A DNA stretch of 64,000 nt from Nocardioides alcanivorans (lineage in GTDB: Bacteria > Actinomycetota > Actinomycetes > Propionibacteriales > Nocardioidaceae). The notes under the pieces were generated by a model that saw only the letters and a list, made by a program, of their open reading frames with translations, was not told the origin of the DNA and did no database searches. Position numbers and translations under genes: made by a program. Each line of letters starts with the position of its first letter. Position 1 is the first letter of the stretch. Location: positions 1 through 64,000 of the forward strand of contig NZ_JAKGRW010000015.1 of the NCBI RefSeq assembly GCF_021555175.1, written 5' to 3'. Shown piece after piece: positions 24,092 through 35,504 of the stretch.

Positions 24092-25135
24092 ATGGCAAGC
24101 ATCGGTGATCGTCTGAAGGCCAAGCTGGCCGAGATCCGTCGTCGGCGACCGTTCATCGACCACGTGTTCCGAATGCAGGAGCACTACGGCGCGGTTGACG
24201 GCAACCTGCTGTCCGGGGCGATCACCTACTTCGCCTTCCTCTCGTTCTTCCCGGTGCTCGCTCTCGCCTTCTTCATCGTCGGATTCCTGGCTGCGGTGGC
24301 GCCCGACGCCGAGGACAATCTCACGGAGGCGATCGGTCAGGTACTGCCCGGCCTCGTCGGCAACGGCGACAACCAGATCTCGCTGGAGCAGATCAGCAAC
24401 TCCGCCAGCGCGGTCGGAATCATCGGCCTGCTCGGTGTCGCCTATGCCGGCCTCGGGTGGTTGTCGGCGATGCGCCAGGCGCTGCTCGCGGCGTTCGACG
24501 AGCCCGAGGCACAGCAACCCAACTTCGTGATCGGGAAGCTGCGCGACCTGCTCTCGTTGTTGCTCGTCGGCATCGTGATGATGCTCAGCATCGGTCTCTC
24601 CGGTGTGCTGATCCGTATGTCCGACACCGTGCTCGACTGGATCGGGCTGAGCGTCGGCCTGGGGCCGCTGGTCACGGTCATCAGCTTGGCGATCGGGATG
24701 CTCTCCGGTGCGCTGCTCTTCTTCACGATCTTCTGGCTCCTGGCGCGCCCGCGGGTGCCCAACCGCTCCCTGTGGGCCGGTGCCCTGGTGGGCGCGGTCG
24801 CCTTCGAGGCGCTCAAGCAGCTCTCCACGTGGCTCATCGCCTCGACCAAGAACCAGCCGGCGTTCCAGGCCTTCGGCATCGCGTTGATCCTCGTGGTCTG
24901 GATCAACTACTTCTCCCGGGTCGTCATGTACGCGGCCTCCTGGGCCTACACCACCCGTCGGGCCATCGAGGAGCGGCAGGCTCGTGAGATCGAGGACGTG
25001 CAGCCCCCGGAAGGGCCCTCGGTCGGTCCCTTGGGCACTCGGGCCGAGCCCACGACCTACCCGCCCTCGGTGCTGGTGGGGGTCGGTTCGGTGCTGGGCA
25101 TCCTGATCGCTCGCCTGGTGCGCAAACGCAGCTGA
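24092..25135 (+). CDS. YihY/BrkB-family inner membrane protein
   Basis: The 347-residue product has six hydrophobic helices and the family-typical opening LLSGAITYFAFLSFFPVLALAFFIVGF. The middle reads GLGWLSAMRQALLAAFD, and the end of the core reads NYFSRVVMYAASWAYTTRRAI. The tail is Pro-rich and then closes with a further helix and a basic end (VRKRS). The family was once called ribonuclease BN in error, and its real role is unknown. It sits directly behind the 2H phosphoesterase gene. Confidence 0.9.
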   Translation: MASIGDRLKAKLAEIRRRRPFIDHVFRMQEHYGAVDGNLLSGAITYFAFLSFFPVLALAFFIVGFLAAVAPDAEDNLTEAIGQVLPGLVGNGDNQISLEQISNSASAVGIIGLLGVAYAGLGWLSAMRQALLAAFDEPEAQQPNFVIGKLRDLLSLLLVGIVMMLSIGLSGVLIRMSDTVLDWIGLSVGLGPLVTVISLAIGMLSGALLFFTIFWLLARPRVPNRSLWAGALVGAVAFEALKQLSTWLIASTKNQPAFQAFGIALILVVWINYFSRVVMYAASWAYTTRRAIEERQAREIEDVQPPEGPSVGPLGTRAEPTTYPPSVLVGVGSVLGILIARLVRKRS

Positions 25136-25181
25136 CCACCCGCGCAGCGCTCGTGCATGAGCGGGGTGGGAGAATACGGCC

Positions 25182-25409
25182 ATGAAGTTCGAACGCAAGC
25201 ATGCCGTCCTGCTCCTCGCCGTTGCTGCGTGGAACGTCTTCTCCTTCGGAAACTTCGCCCGCAACCTGTTCAACGCCTACGCGGACGGCGAGGACAGGGC
25301 CACCGGTTACTGGGTGGCCCACACCGTCCTGATCGTCGTGAACTTCGTGATCGCCGGTCTCCTCGGCGCCTTGGGTTGGAAGGCCCTCAAGGCGACCAAG
25401 TCGAAGTAA
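25182..25409 (+). CDS. SCO4848-type small membrane protein
   Basis: The 75-residue product has two membrane helices, HAVLLLAVAAWNVFSFGNFA and VAHTVLIVVNFVIAGLLGALGW, separated by a charged loop with the conserved look of NAYADGEDRATGYW. This fits the SCO4848 family of small actinobacterial membrane proteins, whose function is unknown. GAGAAT lies 6 nt before the ATG and may be a -10 for a leaderless mRNA. A strong bidirectional terminator follows. Confidence 0.75.
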   Translation: MKFERKHAVLLLAVAAWNVFSFGNFARNLFNAYADGEDRATGYWVAHTVLIVVNFVIAGLLGALGWKALKATKSK

Positions 25410-25423
25410 CTGCTCAGCGTGCA

Positions 25424-25457
25424 CGAAGGCCCCCGTCCGTCAGGACGGGGGCCTTCG
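25424..25457. terminator. Bidirectional terminator between the SCO4848-type gene and sdhB
   Basis: A perfect 15-bp stem (arm CGAAGGCCCCCGTCC) encloses a GTCA loop. It serves the plus-strand gene ending at 25409 and the minus-strand sdhCAB operon ending at 25472. Confidence 0.88.
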
Positions 25458-25471
25458 TTGCTCGCGCTGGG

Positions 25472-26210
25472 TCAGCGGCCGTGCTGCATGGCCGTGCGCA
25501 GATCCTTGTTGAGCTGGGAGATCACGTCGAGCGGGATCCCCTTCGGGCAGGCAGCAGTGCACTCACCGATGTTGGTGCAGCCACCGAAGCCCTCGTGGTC
25601 GTGCTGGGTGACCATGTCGACCACGCGGCTGAAGCGCTCCGGCTGGCCCTGGGGAGCTCACCGAGGTGGGTGATCTTCGCACCGAGGAACAGCGAGGCCG
25701 AACCGTTGGGGCAGGCGGCGACGCAGGCGCCGCAGCCGATGCAGGTGGCCACGTCGAAGGCGCGGTCCGCCTTCTCCTTGTTCACCGGCAGGTTGTTGGC
25801 CTCCGGGGCGGAACCGGTGTTGACCGAGATGTAGCCGCCCGACTGGATGATTCGGTCGAAGGCGGAGCGGTCGACCACGAGGTCCTTGATGACCGGGAAG
25901 GGGTCGGCGCGCCACGGCTCGATGGTGATCGTCTCGCCGTCCTTGAAGGACCGCATGTGCAGCTGGCAGGTCGTGGTGACCTCGGGACCGTGCGCCTCGC
26001 CGTTGATCATCAGCGAGCACGTGCCGCAGATGCCTTCGCGACAGTCGGAGTCGAACGCGACAGGGTCCTCACCCTTGTCGTTCAACTGCTCGTTGAGGTG
26101 GTCGAGCATCTCGAGGAAGGACATGTCCTCCGAGACACCGTCCAGCTGGTAGGTGTGCATCGCACCCTTCGCCTGCTGGTTCGCCTGCCGCCAGATGTTG
26201 AGGGTGAGCT

Positions 26211-26214
<4 letters not shown>
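25472..26214 (-). CDS. sdhB: Succinate dehydrogenase iron-sulfur subunit, frame-broken near 25651-25654
   Basis: This is the electron-transfer subunit of complex II. The 2Fe-2S ligands are in [20 protein letters not shown], and the 4Fe-4S ligands in [14 protein letters not shown]. The last cluster motif ([14 protein letters not shown]) lies beyond a break. One C is missing in the run at 25651-25654, and correcting it gives [20 protein letters not shown] and an end at [14 protein letters not shown]. The product is about 247 residues. The GTG start at 26214 overlaps the sdhA stop (GTGA), so the genes are translationally coupled. Confidence 0.95.
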
Positions 26215-28190
<1,976 letters not shown>

Positions 28191-28205
28191 GTGAGGAATC
28201 AGCCC

Positions 28206-28907
28206 TTAGTCGACGATGCCGAAGAGGATGGAGAGGGGCACGAGCGCGAAGCCGCCGGCGACCAGCACGGCCAGGAAGACCGCAGCGCTGTTGGCGCGCA
28301 ACCGGGCGCGCGCGCTGTTGGTCAGGCCGAGGGTCTGGCAGGCGCTCCACACGCCGTGACGCAGGTGCATGGCGAGCGCGGCCATGGCGACCAGGTAGAT
28401 CACCGCGACCCACCAGCGCTCGGGCTGGAACGAGCTGACGACGCGGTCGTAGGGCGACTCGGGATCGCCGTTGACGTTGATGGTGTGGGTGGTGAGGTGC
28501 AGGAGGTGGAAGACCACGAACGCCAGCAGCGCAACACCTCCCCAACGCATCATCTTCGAGCTCAGGGTCGCAGCCACTGCCTTCTTCACGACGTACTTGT
28601 TGGTGCGCGCACGGTTGGCGCGAGCCCACAGCGTGAAGGCCGCATAAGCGTGCCCGATGATCGACAGGAGGAGGACGACGCGCACGATCCACAGCAGACC
28701 CTCGTGCGGGAGCATGGGCTCCCCGAAGGTGCGCAGGTGGTGCGCGTACTCGTCGAAGGCCTCCTGGCCGGCGAAGACCTTGAGGTTGCCATACATGTGC
28801 AGCAGCACGTAGCCGATGAAGATCAGGCCGGTCACGGCCATGAGGAGCTTCAGCGCGATCGTGGATCGCGTCGACCGGCCGCCTTTGATGAGAGTCGGGG
28901 TAGCCAC
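28206..28907 (-). CDS. sdhC: Succinate dehydrogenase cytochrome b558-type membrane subunit
   Basis: This single membrane anchor of 233 residues has five hydrophobic helices, as in the Bacillus-type (type B) complex II, and no sdhD follows. Candidate haem-ligand histidines lie in GYVLLHMYGNL, RVVLLLSIIGHAYAAFTLW, VVFHLLHLTTHT and AALAMHLRHGVWSA. It passes electrons to menaquinone in such complexes. It is the first gene of sdhCAB. The GTG start at 28907 is 98 bp downstream of an IdeR/DtxR-like palindrome. Confidence 0.93.
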   Translation of the reverse strand: MATPTLIKGGRSTRSTIALKLLMAVTGLIFIGYVLLHMYGNLKVFAGQEAFDEYAHHLRTFGEPMLPHEGLLWIVRVVLLLSIIGHAYAAFTLWARANRARTNKYVVKKAVAATLSSKMMRWGGVALLAFVVFHLLHLTTHTINVNGDPESPYDRVVSSFQPERWWVAVIYLVAMAALAMHLRHGVWSACQTLGLTNSARARLRANSAAVFLAVLVAGGFALVPLSILFGIVD

Positions 28908-29004
28908 GAGAACTCAGGCTACCCCCAGCCGTCGGCCGATTGTGACGGGTGTCCCCAAACCGATGGTGTGAGATACGCCCGGTTACTAGCGGGTCACTTG
29001 TCTT

Positions 29005-29020
29005 TTAGGCTACCCTAACC
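29005..29020 (-). promoter_or_regulatory. IdeR/DtxR-like iron box upstream of sdhCAB
   Basis: The sequence TTAGGCTACCCTAACC matches 14 of 16 positions of the iron-box half TTAGGTTAGCCTAACC that I recall for DtxR/IdeR, and contains the inverted repeat TTAGG, four bases, CCTAA. It lies about 100 bp before sdhC and overlaps the stop codon of the upstream yibE/F-type gene. Iron control of this iron-rich enzyme would make sense. Binding itself is inference. Confidence 0.5.
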
Positions 29021-30217
29021 ATTTTGTGTGGTCGTCGGCCCGGTGACGGTGGATGCCGCCACGGCCGTGGTGATGGGGACGGCGAGCACCAGCCCGATCG
29101 CGGTCACGAGCGTTCGGATCACCTCCTCACCCAGCGCTTCGTCGACCAGGGCCACGCTCCACCCGCGGTCGTAGACCGACAGCAGCATGAGCAGCAGCAG
29201 GCCAGTGCCGACGTAGGCGAAGACGATCGTGTAGATCGTCGAGGCGATGTGGTCCCGGCCGATGCGCATGCCGCTCGCGAAGAGTTGCCGCCGGGTCAGC
29301 TCCGGGCCGGCTGCCCGCAGCTCCCAGATCGCCGACGACTGGGTGATGGTGACGTCGTTGAGCACGCCGAGCCCCGCGATGATGACGGCCGACATCAGCA
29401 GCCCCTGGAAGTTCACTCCCGGGATCAGCGACGCCAACATCTCGCCCTCCTCGCCGCTCACCCCGGACAGTCGCGCGGCGCCGACGGCCCACCAACCGAG
29501 CAAGGCCGTGGCCGCGATGCCCAGCAGCGTCCCCGCGAGAGCGGTGCTGGTCCGGATCGACACCCCGTGGGTCAGGTAGAGCACCACGAACATGATCAAG
29601 GTGGAGCCGGCCAGGGCCACCCCGACCCCGGAACCGCCGCCGAGCAAAGCCGGGAGCATGAACGTGCCGATCACACCTGCGGCGAACACCAGCCCGACCA
29701 GGGCCAGCATCCCTCGCAGCCGAGCGACAATCGCGACGACGAGCACGAAACCGACGGTGATCAAGCCGATGGGGAGCTTCCGTTCCACGCCGACCCAGGA
29801 GAGCACCGGATCGGCGCCGTCGGGTTGCGGGAGTGCGAGCAGCTGGACGGTGTCGCCCGGCCGTACGCCGGAGCGCGCGGCCTGCGGCCCGGCGTGGATC
29901 GGCACCGACTCGCCGGCACTCGCGCCGGTGGCGGGCACCACCACGATCTGGTCGCACCCCTCGGGCCGGTCCCGCTCACCCGAGGAGTCGCCTGCGGCCG
30001 GCGGACAGGGCGCGGCGACGCTCTCCACCTCGGCATCCAGCTGGGTCACACCGTCTGCTGTCCACTGCTGGAGTTCGGGCTGGTCCTCGGCATGCGGCCA
30101 CTGGAGGATCACACCGAGCACCGCTGCGAGACCGGCCGTGACCAGGAAACCGAGAAGGATGCGTCGGGGCGCGGTGGCGGTGTCGATCCGTTCAGCGCGA
30201 TGGTGGTGCGTGCCCAT
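29015..30217 (-). CDS. YibE/F-like multi-pass membrane protein
   Basis: The 400-residue product has one N-terminal helix (LLGFLVTAGLAAVLGVIL), an extracytoplasmic domain of about 120 residues, then about seven helices. These include GLITVGFVLVVAIVARLRGMLALVGLVFAAGVIG and a conserved polar stretch GLGVLNDVTITQSSAIWELR, the mark of the YibE/F family. Its function is unknown. I start at ATG 30217, because the longer frame upstream is Arg/Pro-rich and unconvincing. It reads in the same direction as sdhCAB, and an iron-box-like site separates the two. Confidence 0.8.
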   Translation of the reverse strand: MGTHHHRAERIDTATAPRRILLGFLVTAGLAAVLGVILQWPHAEDQPELQQWTADGVTQLDAEVESVAAPCPPAAGDSSGERDRPEGCDQIVVVPATGASAGESVPIHAGPQAARSGVRPGDTVQLLALPQPDGADPVLSWVGVERKLPIGLITVGFVLVVAIVARLRGMLALVGLVFAAGVIGTFMLPALLGGGSGVGVALAGSTLIMFVVLYLTHGVSIRTSTALAGTLLGIAATALLGWWAVGAARLSGVSGEEGEMLASLIPGVNFQGLLMSAVIIAGLGVLNDVTITQSSAIWELRAAGPELTRRQLFASGMRIGRDHIASTIYTIVFAYVGTGLLLLMLLSVYDRGWSVALVDEALGEEVIRTLVTAIGLVLAVPITTAVAASTVTGPTTTQNG

Positions 30218-30249
30218 GACGCCATCTTCTCGACCGCGGAGATGCAGCG

Positions 30250-31304
30250 TCAGGCGGCGCGCGCAAAGGTCATCAGTGGTGTGACCAAGTCGAGCAGCTC
30301 TTCGGCAGCCACCGACCACGGGCGGGCCCGGGCGAGGTCTCGGGCGTGACGTGCGAACTCGGCACGCGACCGGTCGCTCACCAACGCCGCCACCTCGTCG
30401 ACGAAGTCGTCGGGCCGAGGGAGAAGAGCAGGCCGGTCTCGAGGTGGCGCACGATCTCAGGCGCAGCGCCGGCACGAGCAGCCACGACGGGTACGCCGCA
30501 TGCTGCCGCGGCTCGCAGCGCGTGGCCGGCGGTCACGGCCTCGCCCGGGTGCACGAGGACGTCGAGGGACGCGATTGCCTTGGCGAGCTCGAGGCTCGCG
30601 AGCTCCGGGAGGAAGCTGACCCGACGCATCCGGTCGCGCAGCCACTCACGCTGCGTGCCGTGCCCGATCACCACCGGGCGGACGCCGCTGAGAGCCTCCA
30701 GGCCACGCAGGCGACGTACGCCGTCGCGCTTGCGGAGTGGGCCGACGTAGCCGACTGCGACGAGAGGGCCGTCCGGCCGATGGGTACGCGCCCACCTGCC
30801 GTGGAGGTGCTCGTCGCGGGCGCGGGGAGTGAAGGTGTCGACGTCGACTCCCGGCTGCCAGGCGAGGCAGGGGTGGCCGACGTCGACGAGGCGCTGCTGC
30901 TGCCAGCTGCTCACCGTGAGCAGGAGGTCACTGCGACTGGGGACCGACGTCATCCACGGCTCCACCGAGAGCTCGTCCGGAGCGCGGTGCTCCAGGGTGA
31001 CGGTCGGCATCCCCAGGCGCTGGGCATGCTTGAGCGCCTTCCGGCCGATCGTTGCCGGAGAGGCGACGATCACCAGGTCGGGGCGGAACTCGGTGAACGC
31101 GGCCCGCACCTGCGAGCCGACTGGTTCCCAAGCACGCACCCGGGCGACGCGGCAGTGGCGGTAGACGGCCATGCCGGGGGCTGCGCTGACGAGCAGGACG
31201 TCGTGACCGCCGTCGAGGAACTCGTCGGCCAGGTGGCGGACGGTCACCGTGGCCTCATCGACTGCCGGATGGAATGCCTCGGTCACCAGCGCGATCCTGC
31301 TCAT
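30250..31304 (-). CDS. Glycosyltransferase family 4 protein, frame-broken near 30412-30414
   Basis: The N terminus RIALVTEAFHPAVDEATVTVRHLADEFLDGGHDV is a typical GT-B acceptor domain start with the conserved HLA region. The C-terminal donor domain has GYVGPLRKRDGVRRLRGLEAL and HPGEAVTAGHALRAAAACGVPVVAARAGAAPEIV, the place of the E(x7)E nucleotide-sugar motif. One C is missing near 30412-30414, and correction extends the reading to ...LLDLVTPLMTFARAA, about 350 residues. It probably adds a sugar to a lipid or small acceptor. It diverges from the kinase gene. Confidence 0.8.
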
Positions 31305-31474
31305 GGTCCAGACGGTGGCGCGCGAAGGTGGCCGCCGGGTGACGCCCCGGGCAACGGTCGATGCTGATCGTCCGGCGGGCAGGTGAAAGGTTTCCTCCGC
31401 CGTCCACGAGGGAACGACGGGTGAGGGTGAGGTGCGGCGCGGGTGCGCGCCGGAGACCAGGAGGCGATGGGTTG

Positions 31475-33577
31475 ATGGCAGTGCCGGGTGTGGGAGAGGC
31501 CTTCGGCCGTTATCGGATCGAGCGGCAGCTCGGCGTCGGCGGGATGGGGGTGGTCCACCTCGCTACCGACACCCGGATGCAGCGCAGTGTCGCGCTGAAG
31601 CTGGTCTCGGGCAGGCTGGCCGGGGACGAGGAGTTCCTGGCCCGCTTCCACCGGGAGGCGGAGACCCTCACGCGGCTCGACTCACCGCACATCATCACGA
31701 TCTTCGACCACGGCGACGTCGACGGCGTGCCCTACCTGGCCATGCAGTACGTGTCCGGCGGCGACCTCGGATCGGTGCTGCGACGTGGCCCGCTCACGCT
31801 CGCTGTGGCGGCCGGCATCTGTGCTCAGGTCGCGAGTGCGTTGCAGGACGCCCACGCGGCCGGGGTGGTGCACCGTGACGTGAAGCCTGCCAACGTGCTG
31901 CTCCGCGATCCGGACGGCTCCGAGCCCTTTGCCTATCTCAGTGACTTCGGTATCGCCAAGAGCGACGGTCATGACCCGATGACACAGGCGGGGGATGTCG
32001 CCGGAAGCTGGGAATACCTCTCGCCCGAGCGGACCCGTGGGGAGCCAGCCGGGCGGCCGAGCGACATCTACGCCCTGGGTTGTCTCTTCTTCGCCTGTCT
32101 GACCGGATCCGCCCCCTACTCGGGATCTGACGTAGAGGTCGCGATCGCGCATGCCAACCAGCCGGTGCCGCAGCTGCCCGGCACGGATCCGACCACGATC
32201 CGGGTCAACACGGTGCTCGCGCGGGCCCTGGCCAAGGAGCCGGCGGCTCGCTACGGCTCCGCTGCCGACTTCCGTCGCGACCTTCTCGAGCTCGTCCGCG
32301 GTGGTGACCTGGGGGCCGGACCGTCGGGTACGTCGTTCCGCAAGGCCGGGTCGGCTGCCGGGGAGCCCACTCGCCACCGTCGCAGGAGCTGGTTGATCGG
32401 TGGGGTGGCGGCGCTGGCGCTGGTCCTGGCCGGCGGCGGGGTGTGGCTGGCCGTGGGCGATGACACCGCAGGCGCAGGGGATGCGGACGAGGCCGCCGGC
32501 CCGGCGCCGATCGAGGACCCCGTGGCCGGAGACTGGGACAACGACGGTCGGGGCGACGTACGGCTGAGCCGGATCTGGGCGGACGGGTCCGAGATCAAGG
32601 GACTCCCGCAGCAGTTGTGGACCGCCAACGAGGATGCTTCCGCGTTCGAGGGACCGATCGAGGACATGGGGAGTCGCCAGCGCAACACCTGGTCGGGTGA
32701 CGTCAACGGTGACGGCAGGATCGACCAGGTGGAGGTCACGGAGAGCGAGGACGAGCGCCGACTCCAGGTCCGGACGTGGTTCGGTACCGACGAGGGACCG
32801 GGTGAGCCGCAGACGCAACGGCTGCCGGTGAACACCGAGATCTACAGCGACGCCAGCTACGGGCTGGGTGACTTCAACGGCGACGGCAAGGACGACCTGC
32901 TGGTGCCCACACAGCGCCAGGACAACTACCTGGTGCTGGCCGTCGCGTTGAGCAACGGTGCCGGCTTCGACAAGCCGGTCGAGTTCAGCTGGCGAGGTGG
33001 GGAGCGCGACAACACCAGCGACCAGCTCGGCATCGGCGATCTCAACGGCGACGGGAAGGACGACGTCTACTCCCTGCGCAACCCCGACCAGGGCGGGCTC
33101 CGCATCAGGGCCTTCCTCTCGACGGGAGACGGCTTCACCAAGCAGCCGGTGACGCGCATCGAGGACAAGGTCTACAACCTGCTGCTGGGCAGCTACGTCG
33201 CGGCGGACGTCGACGGTGACGGCGCCGACGAGCTGGTGGCGATGATCCACATGAACCGGGACGCCGGCGGCTACGGGCTCGGCATCACCGTGACCGAGTT
33301 CTCGCAGGACACCTTCGTGACGCCGCAGACGTGGGCAGAGCCGGTGGACGAACTCGACGGTTATGTGACCCCCATCATGGTTGCCACCGATGTCGACGGC
33401 GACGGCCTCGAGGACATCGTCTCGACGTACGGTCCCGACGAGGAGACCGGGACGCTCGACCTGACCTGGTATCGCTCGACCGGGGAGGGGTTCGAGGACC
33501 CGGTGCTCCTGGCGTCCCCGGAGTGTCTGCGCCCCGACTGCCGCGAAGCGGGCAAGCTGGTTCGCAACATCGGCTGA
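31475..33577 (+). CDS. Transmembrane Ser/Thr protein kinase with extracytoplasmic FG-GAP/VCBS repeats
   Basis: Residues 1-280 form a Hanks-type kinase, with glycine loop LGVGGMGVVHLA, lysine in VALKLV, catalytic loop HRDVKPANVLL, DFG as SDFGIAKS, and SPE for APE. A helix (WLIGGVAALALVLAGGGVWLAV, about 307-328) leads to an extracytoplasmic domain of about 370 residues. That domain carries repeated calcium-loop-like motifs DVNGDGRID, DFNGDGKDD, DLNGDGKDD, DVDGDGADE and DVDGDGLED near residues 408, 466, 523, 578 and 639. They are typical of FG-GAP/VCBS beta-propellers. PASTA domains, usual in cell-wall kinases, are absent. AGGAGG lies 10 nt before ATG 31475; TTG 31472 is also possible. Confidence 0.9.
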   Translation: MAVPGVGEAFGRYRIERQLGVGGMGVVHLATDTRMQRSVALKLVSGRLAGDEEFLARFHREAETLTRLDSPHIITIFDHGDVDGVPYLAMQYVSGGDLGSVLRRGPLTLAVAAGICAQVASALQDAHAAGVVHRDVKPANVLLRDPDGSEPFAYLSDFGIAKSDGHDPMTQAGDVAGSWEYLSPERTRGEPAGRPSDIYALGCLFFACLTGSAPYSGSDVEVAIAHANQPVPQLPGTDPTTIRVNTVLARALAKEPAARYGSAADFRRDLLELVRGGDLGAGPSGTSFRKAGSAAGEPTRHRRRSWLIGGVAALALVLAGGGVWLAVGDDTAGAGDADEAAGPAPIEDPVAGDWDNDGRGDVRLSRIWADGSEIKGLPQQLWTANEDASAFEGPIEDMGSRQRNTWSGDVNGDGRIDQVEVTESEDERRLQVRTWFGTDEGPGEPQTQRLPVNTEIYSDASYGLGDFNGDGKDDLLVPTQRQDNYLVLAVALSNGAGFDKPVEFSWRGGERDNTSDQLGIGDLNGDGKDDVYSLRNPDQGGLRIRAFLSTGDGFTKQPVTRIEDKVYNLLLGSYVAADVDGDGADELVAMIHMNRDAGGYGLGITVTEFSQDTFVTPQTWAEPVDELDGYVTPIMVATDVDGDGLEDIVSTYGPDEETGTLDLTWYRSTGEGFEDPVLLASPECLRPDCREAGKLVRNIG

Positions 33578-33583
33578 GAGGTT

Positions 33584-33602
33584 CCGCCCGTCATCAGGGC
33601 GG
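33584..33602 (+). terminator. Weak hairpin after the kinase gene
   Basis: Arms CCGCCC and GGGCGG enclose a 7-base loop, 6 nt after the stop. The stem is short and lacks a T-run, so termination here is only possible. Confidence 0.35.
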
Positions 33603-33670
33603 CGGCCCGACGTGGGAACCGTCACCGTCCACCATGCGGGGTCAGTTCTCGGCCCGGGCACGCGGCGGCC

Positions 33671-33676
33671 TATCCT
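33671..33676 (+). promoter_or_regulatory. -10-like hexamer of a leaderless mutA transcript
   Basis: TATCCT is followed by 7 nt (GCGACGC) and the mutA ATG at 33684, with no SD sequence. The spacing fits transcription starting at the initiation codon. Confidence 0.5.
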
Positions 33677-33683
33677 GCGACGC

Positions 33684-35504
33684 ATGACTTCTGGATCCGA
33701 CGCGGATCGCCTCGCGCTCGCTGCTGCTGGCGACCAGCACAGCGCGGCCGACTGGGAGAAGGCCACCGCGGCCGTGCTCCGCAAGTCCGGCCGACTCACC
33801 GAGGCCGACCCCGACTCCAAGGTGTGGGACAAGCTGACCCGCACCACGCTCGACGGCATCCCGGTGGCTCCGATCGGCACTGCCGACGCGGTGACCGAGG
33901 TCGCTCCGACCGGCCTTCCGGGTGCGGCGCCCTTCACCCGCGGTCGCCTGGCCGAGAAGCCCGAGATCGGCTGGGACATCCGTCCGCTCTTCTCCGGCCT
34001 CGCTGCGAAGGCCCTCAACGAGGCGGCCCTCGTCGACCTCGAGAACGGCGCCACGTCGCTGTGGTTGCGCGTGGGCGCGGCGCTCGCGCCTGCCGACCTC
34101 GAAGCCGCCCTCAAGGGTGTGTTCCTCGACCTTGCCCCCGTCGTGCTCGACGCGCCTGAGGACCCGGTCGCCGCGGCGGAGGCGCTGGTCGCGGTGCTGC
34201 GCGACAGCGGTGTCACTCCGGCCGACGGCACCAACCTTGCTGCCGACCCCATCGCTGCGAAGGTGCGCGGTGAGGGTGCGGTCAACCTCGAGACGCTCGA
34301 CGTCGTTGCCGAACTGGCCAAGCAGGCCGGCACGCTCGGCGCCGTCGTCGACGCCACCGCCGTGCACGACCTCGGCGCCTCCGACGCCCAGGAACTCGGC
34401 TACAGCCTCGCCGTCGGTGCCGCCTACCTGCGTCGCCTGGTCGCGGCCGGCCATGCGGTCGACGAGGCGCTCGCCATCATCGAGTTCCGCTACGCCGCGA
34501 CTGCCGAGCAGTTCCCGACGATCGCGAAGTTCCGGGCCGCTCGCCGTCTCTGGGCCCGGGTCGCCGAGCTGTCCGGCGCATCCGCCGACGCATCCGGCCA
34601 GCGCCAGCACGCGGTCACCAGCCGGCCGATGATGGGCAAGTACGACCCCTACGTGAATATGCTGCGCACCACCGTCGCGGCCTTCGCGGCCGGCATCGGC
34701 GGCGCCGAGTCGGTCACCGTGCTGCCCTTCGACAGCCCGCTCGGCCAGCCTTCGGTGCTCGGACGCCGCAACGCACGCAACACCTCGTCACTGCTGATCA
34801 GCGAGTCCCACCTCGCCAAGGTGGTCGACCCCGCCGGCGGCTCGTACGCCGTCGAACGTCTCACCGATGACCTGGCCCGCGCCGCATGGGCCGAGTTCGG
34901 TCGGATCGAGGAGGCCGGTGGCATCGTGGCCGCTCTCGACGACGGGTCGCTCCAGGGCCGCGTCGACGAGGTCGTCGCCGCCCGAGAGGCCGAGATCGCC
35001 CGCCGCAAGCAGCCGCTCACTGGCATCTCGGAGTTCCCGAACCTGGCCGAGGTGCTCCCCGAACGCGAGGCCGACCCGGACGCCGAAGAGGTCCGCCGCT
35101 ACGGTGCCTCCTTCGAGGCGTTGCGCGACGAGCCCGCGCAGGCCAAGGTCTTCCTGGCCACGCTCGGTCCCGTTGCTGCCCACACGGCACGTGCGACCTT
35201 CGCCAGCAACCTGTTCGCTGCCGGTGGTGTCGGCGTCGACGTGGCTGGTGCCACCGACGGCGTCGAGAGCCTCGTGGCGGCGTACGACGGGCAGACCGTG
35301 GTCTGCCTGGCGGGTGCTGACAAGACCTACGCCGCGTGGGGAGCTGAGGCTGTCGCGGCCCTGCGCGCCGCCGGTGCCCGCCACGTCGTACTCGCCGGCA
35401 AGCCGGGCGGGGCCACGGTGGCCGAGGACCTGATCGACGACTCCTGCGCGGTTGGCGTGAACGCGCTGGAGTTCCTGACGACGACGAGGGAGAAGCTGGC
35501 ATGA
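33684..35504 (+). CDS. mutA: Methylmalonyl-CoA mutase small (beta) subunit
   Basis: This is the non-catalytic partner of MutB in the heterodimeric B12 enzyme that turns (R)-methylmalonyl-CoA into succinyl-CoA. The mutase TIM-barrel part contains [26 protein letters not shown], and the later part contains [39 protein letters not shown]. The degenerate cobalamin-binding domain at the end lacks the DxHxxG motif, as expected for this subunit. The product is 606 residues. The ATG at 33684 follows a -10-like TATCCT. The stop overlaps the mutB ATG by 4 nt. Confidence 0.95.
   Translation: MTSGSDADRLALAAAGDQHSAADWEKATAAVLRKSGRLTEADPDSKVWDKLTRTTLDGIPVAPIGTADAVTEVAPTGLPGAAPFTRGRLAEKPEIGWDIRPLFSGLAAKALNEAALVDLENGATSLWLRVGAALAPADLEAALKGVFLDLAPVVLDAPEDPVAAAEALVAVLRDSGVTPADGTNLAADPIAAKVRGEGAVNLETLDVVAELAKQAGTLGAVVDATAVHDLGASDAQELGYSLAVGAAYLRRLVAAGHAVDEALAIIEFRYAATAEQFPTIAKFRAARRLWARVAELSGASADASGQRQHAVTSRPMMGKYDPYVNMLRTTVAAFAAGIGGAESVTVLPFDSPLGQPSVLGRRNARNTSSLLISESHLAKVVDPAGGSYAVERLTDDLARAAWAEFGRIEEAGGIVAALDDGSLQGRVDEVVAAREAEIARRKQPLTGISEFPNLAEVLPEREADPDAEEVRRYGASFEALRDEPAQAKVFLATLGPVAAHTARATFASNLFAAGGVGVDVAGATDGVESLVAAYDGQTVVCLAGADKTYAAWGAEAVAALRAAGARHVVLAGKPGGATVAEDLIDDSCAVGVNALEFLTTTREKLA

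Noticed and set aside
33578..33683. A cobalamin riboswitch upstream of mutA.
   Set aside because: The gap is about 100 bp with no B12-box-like sequence, and a -10 box is placed for a leaderless transcript.
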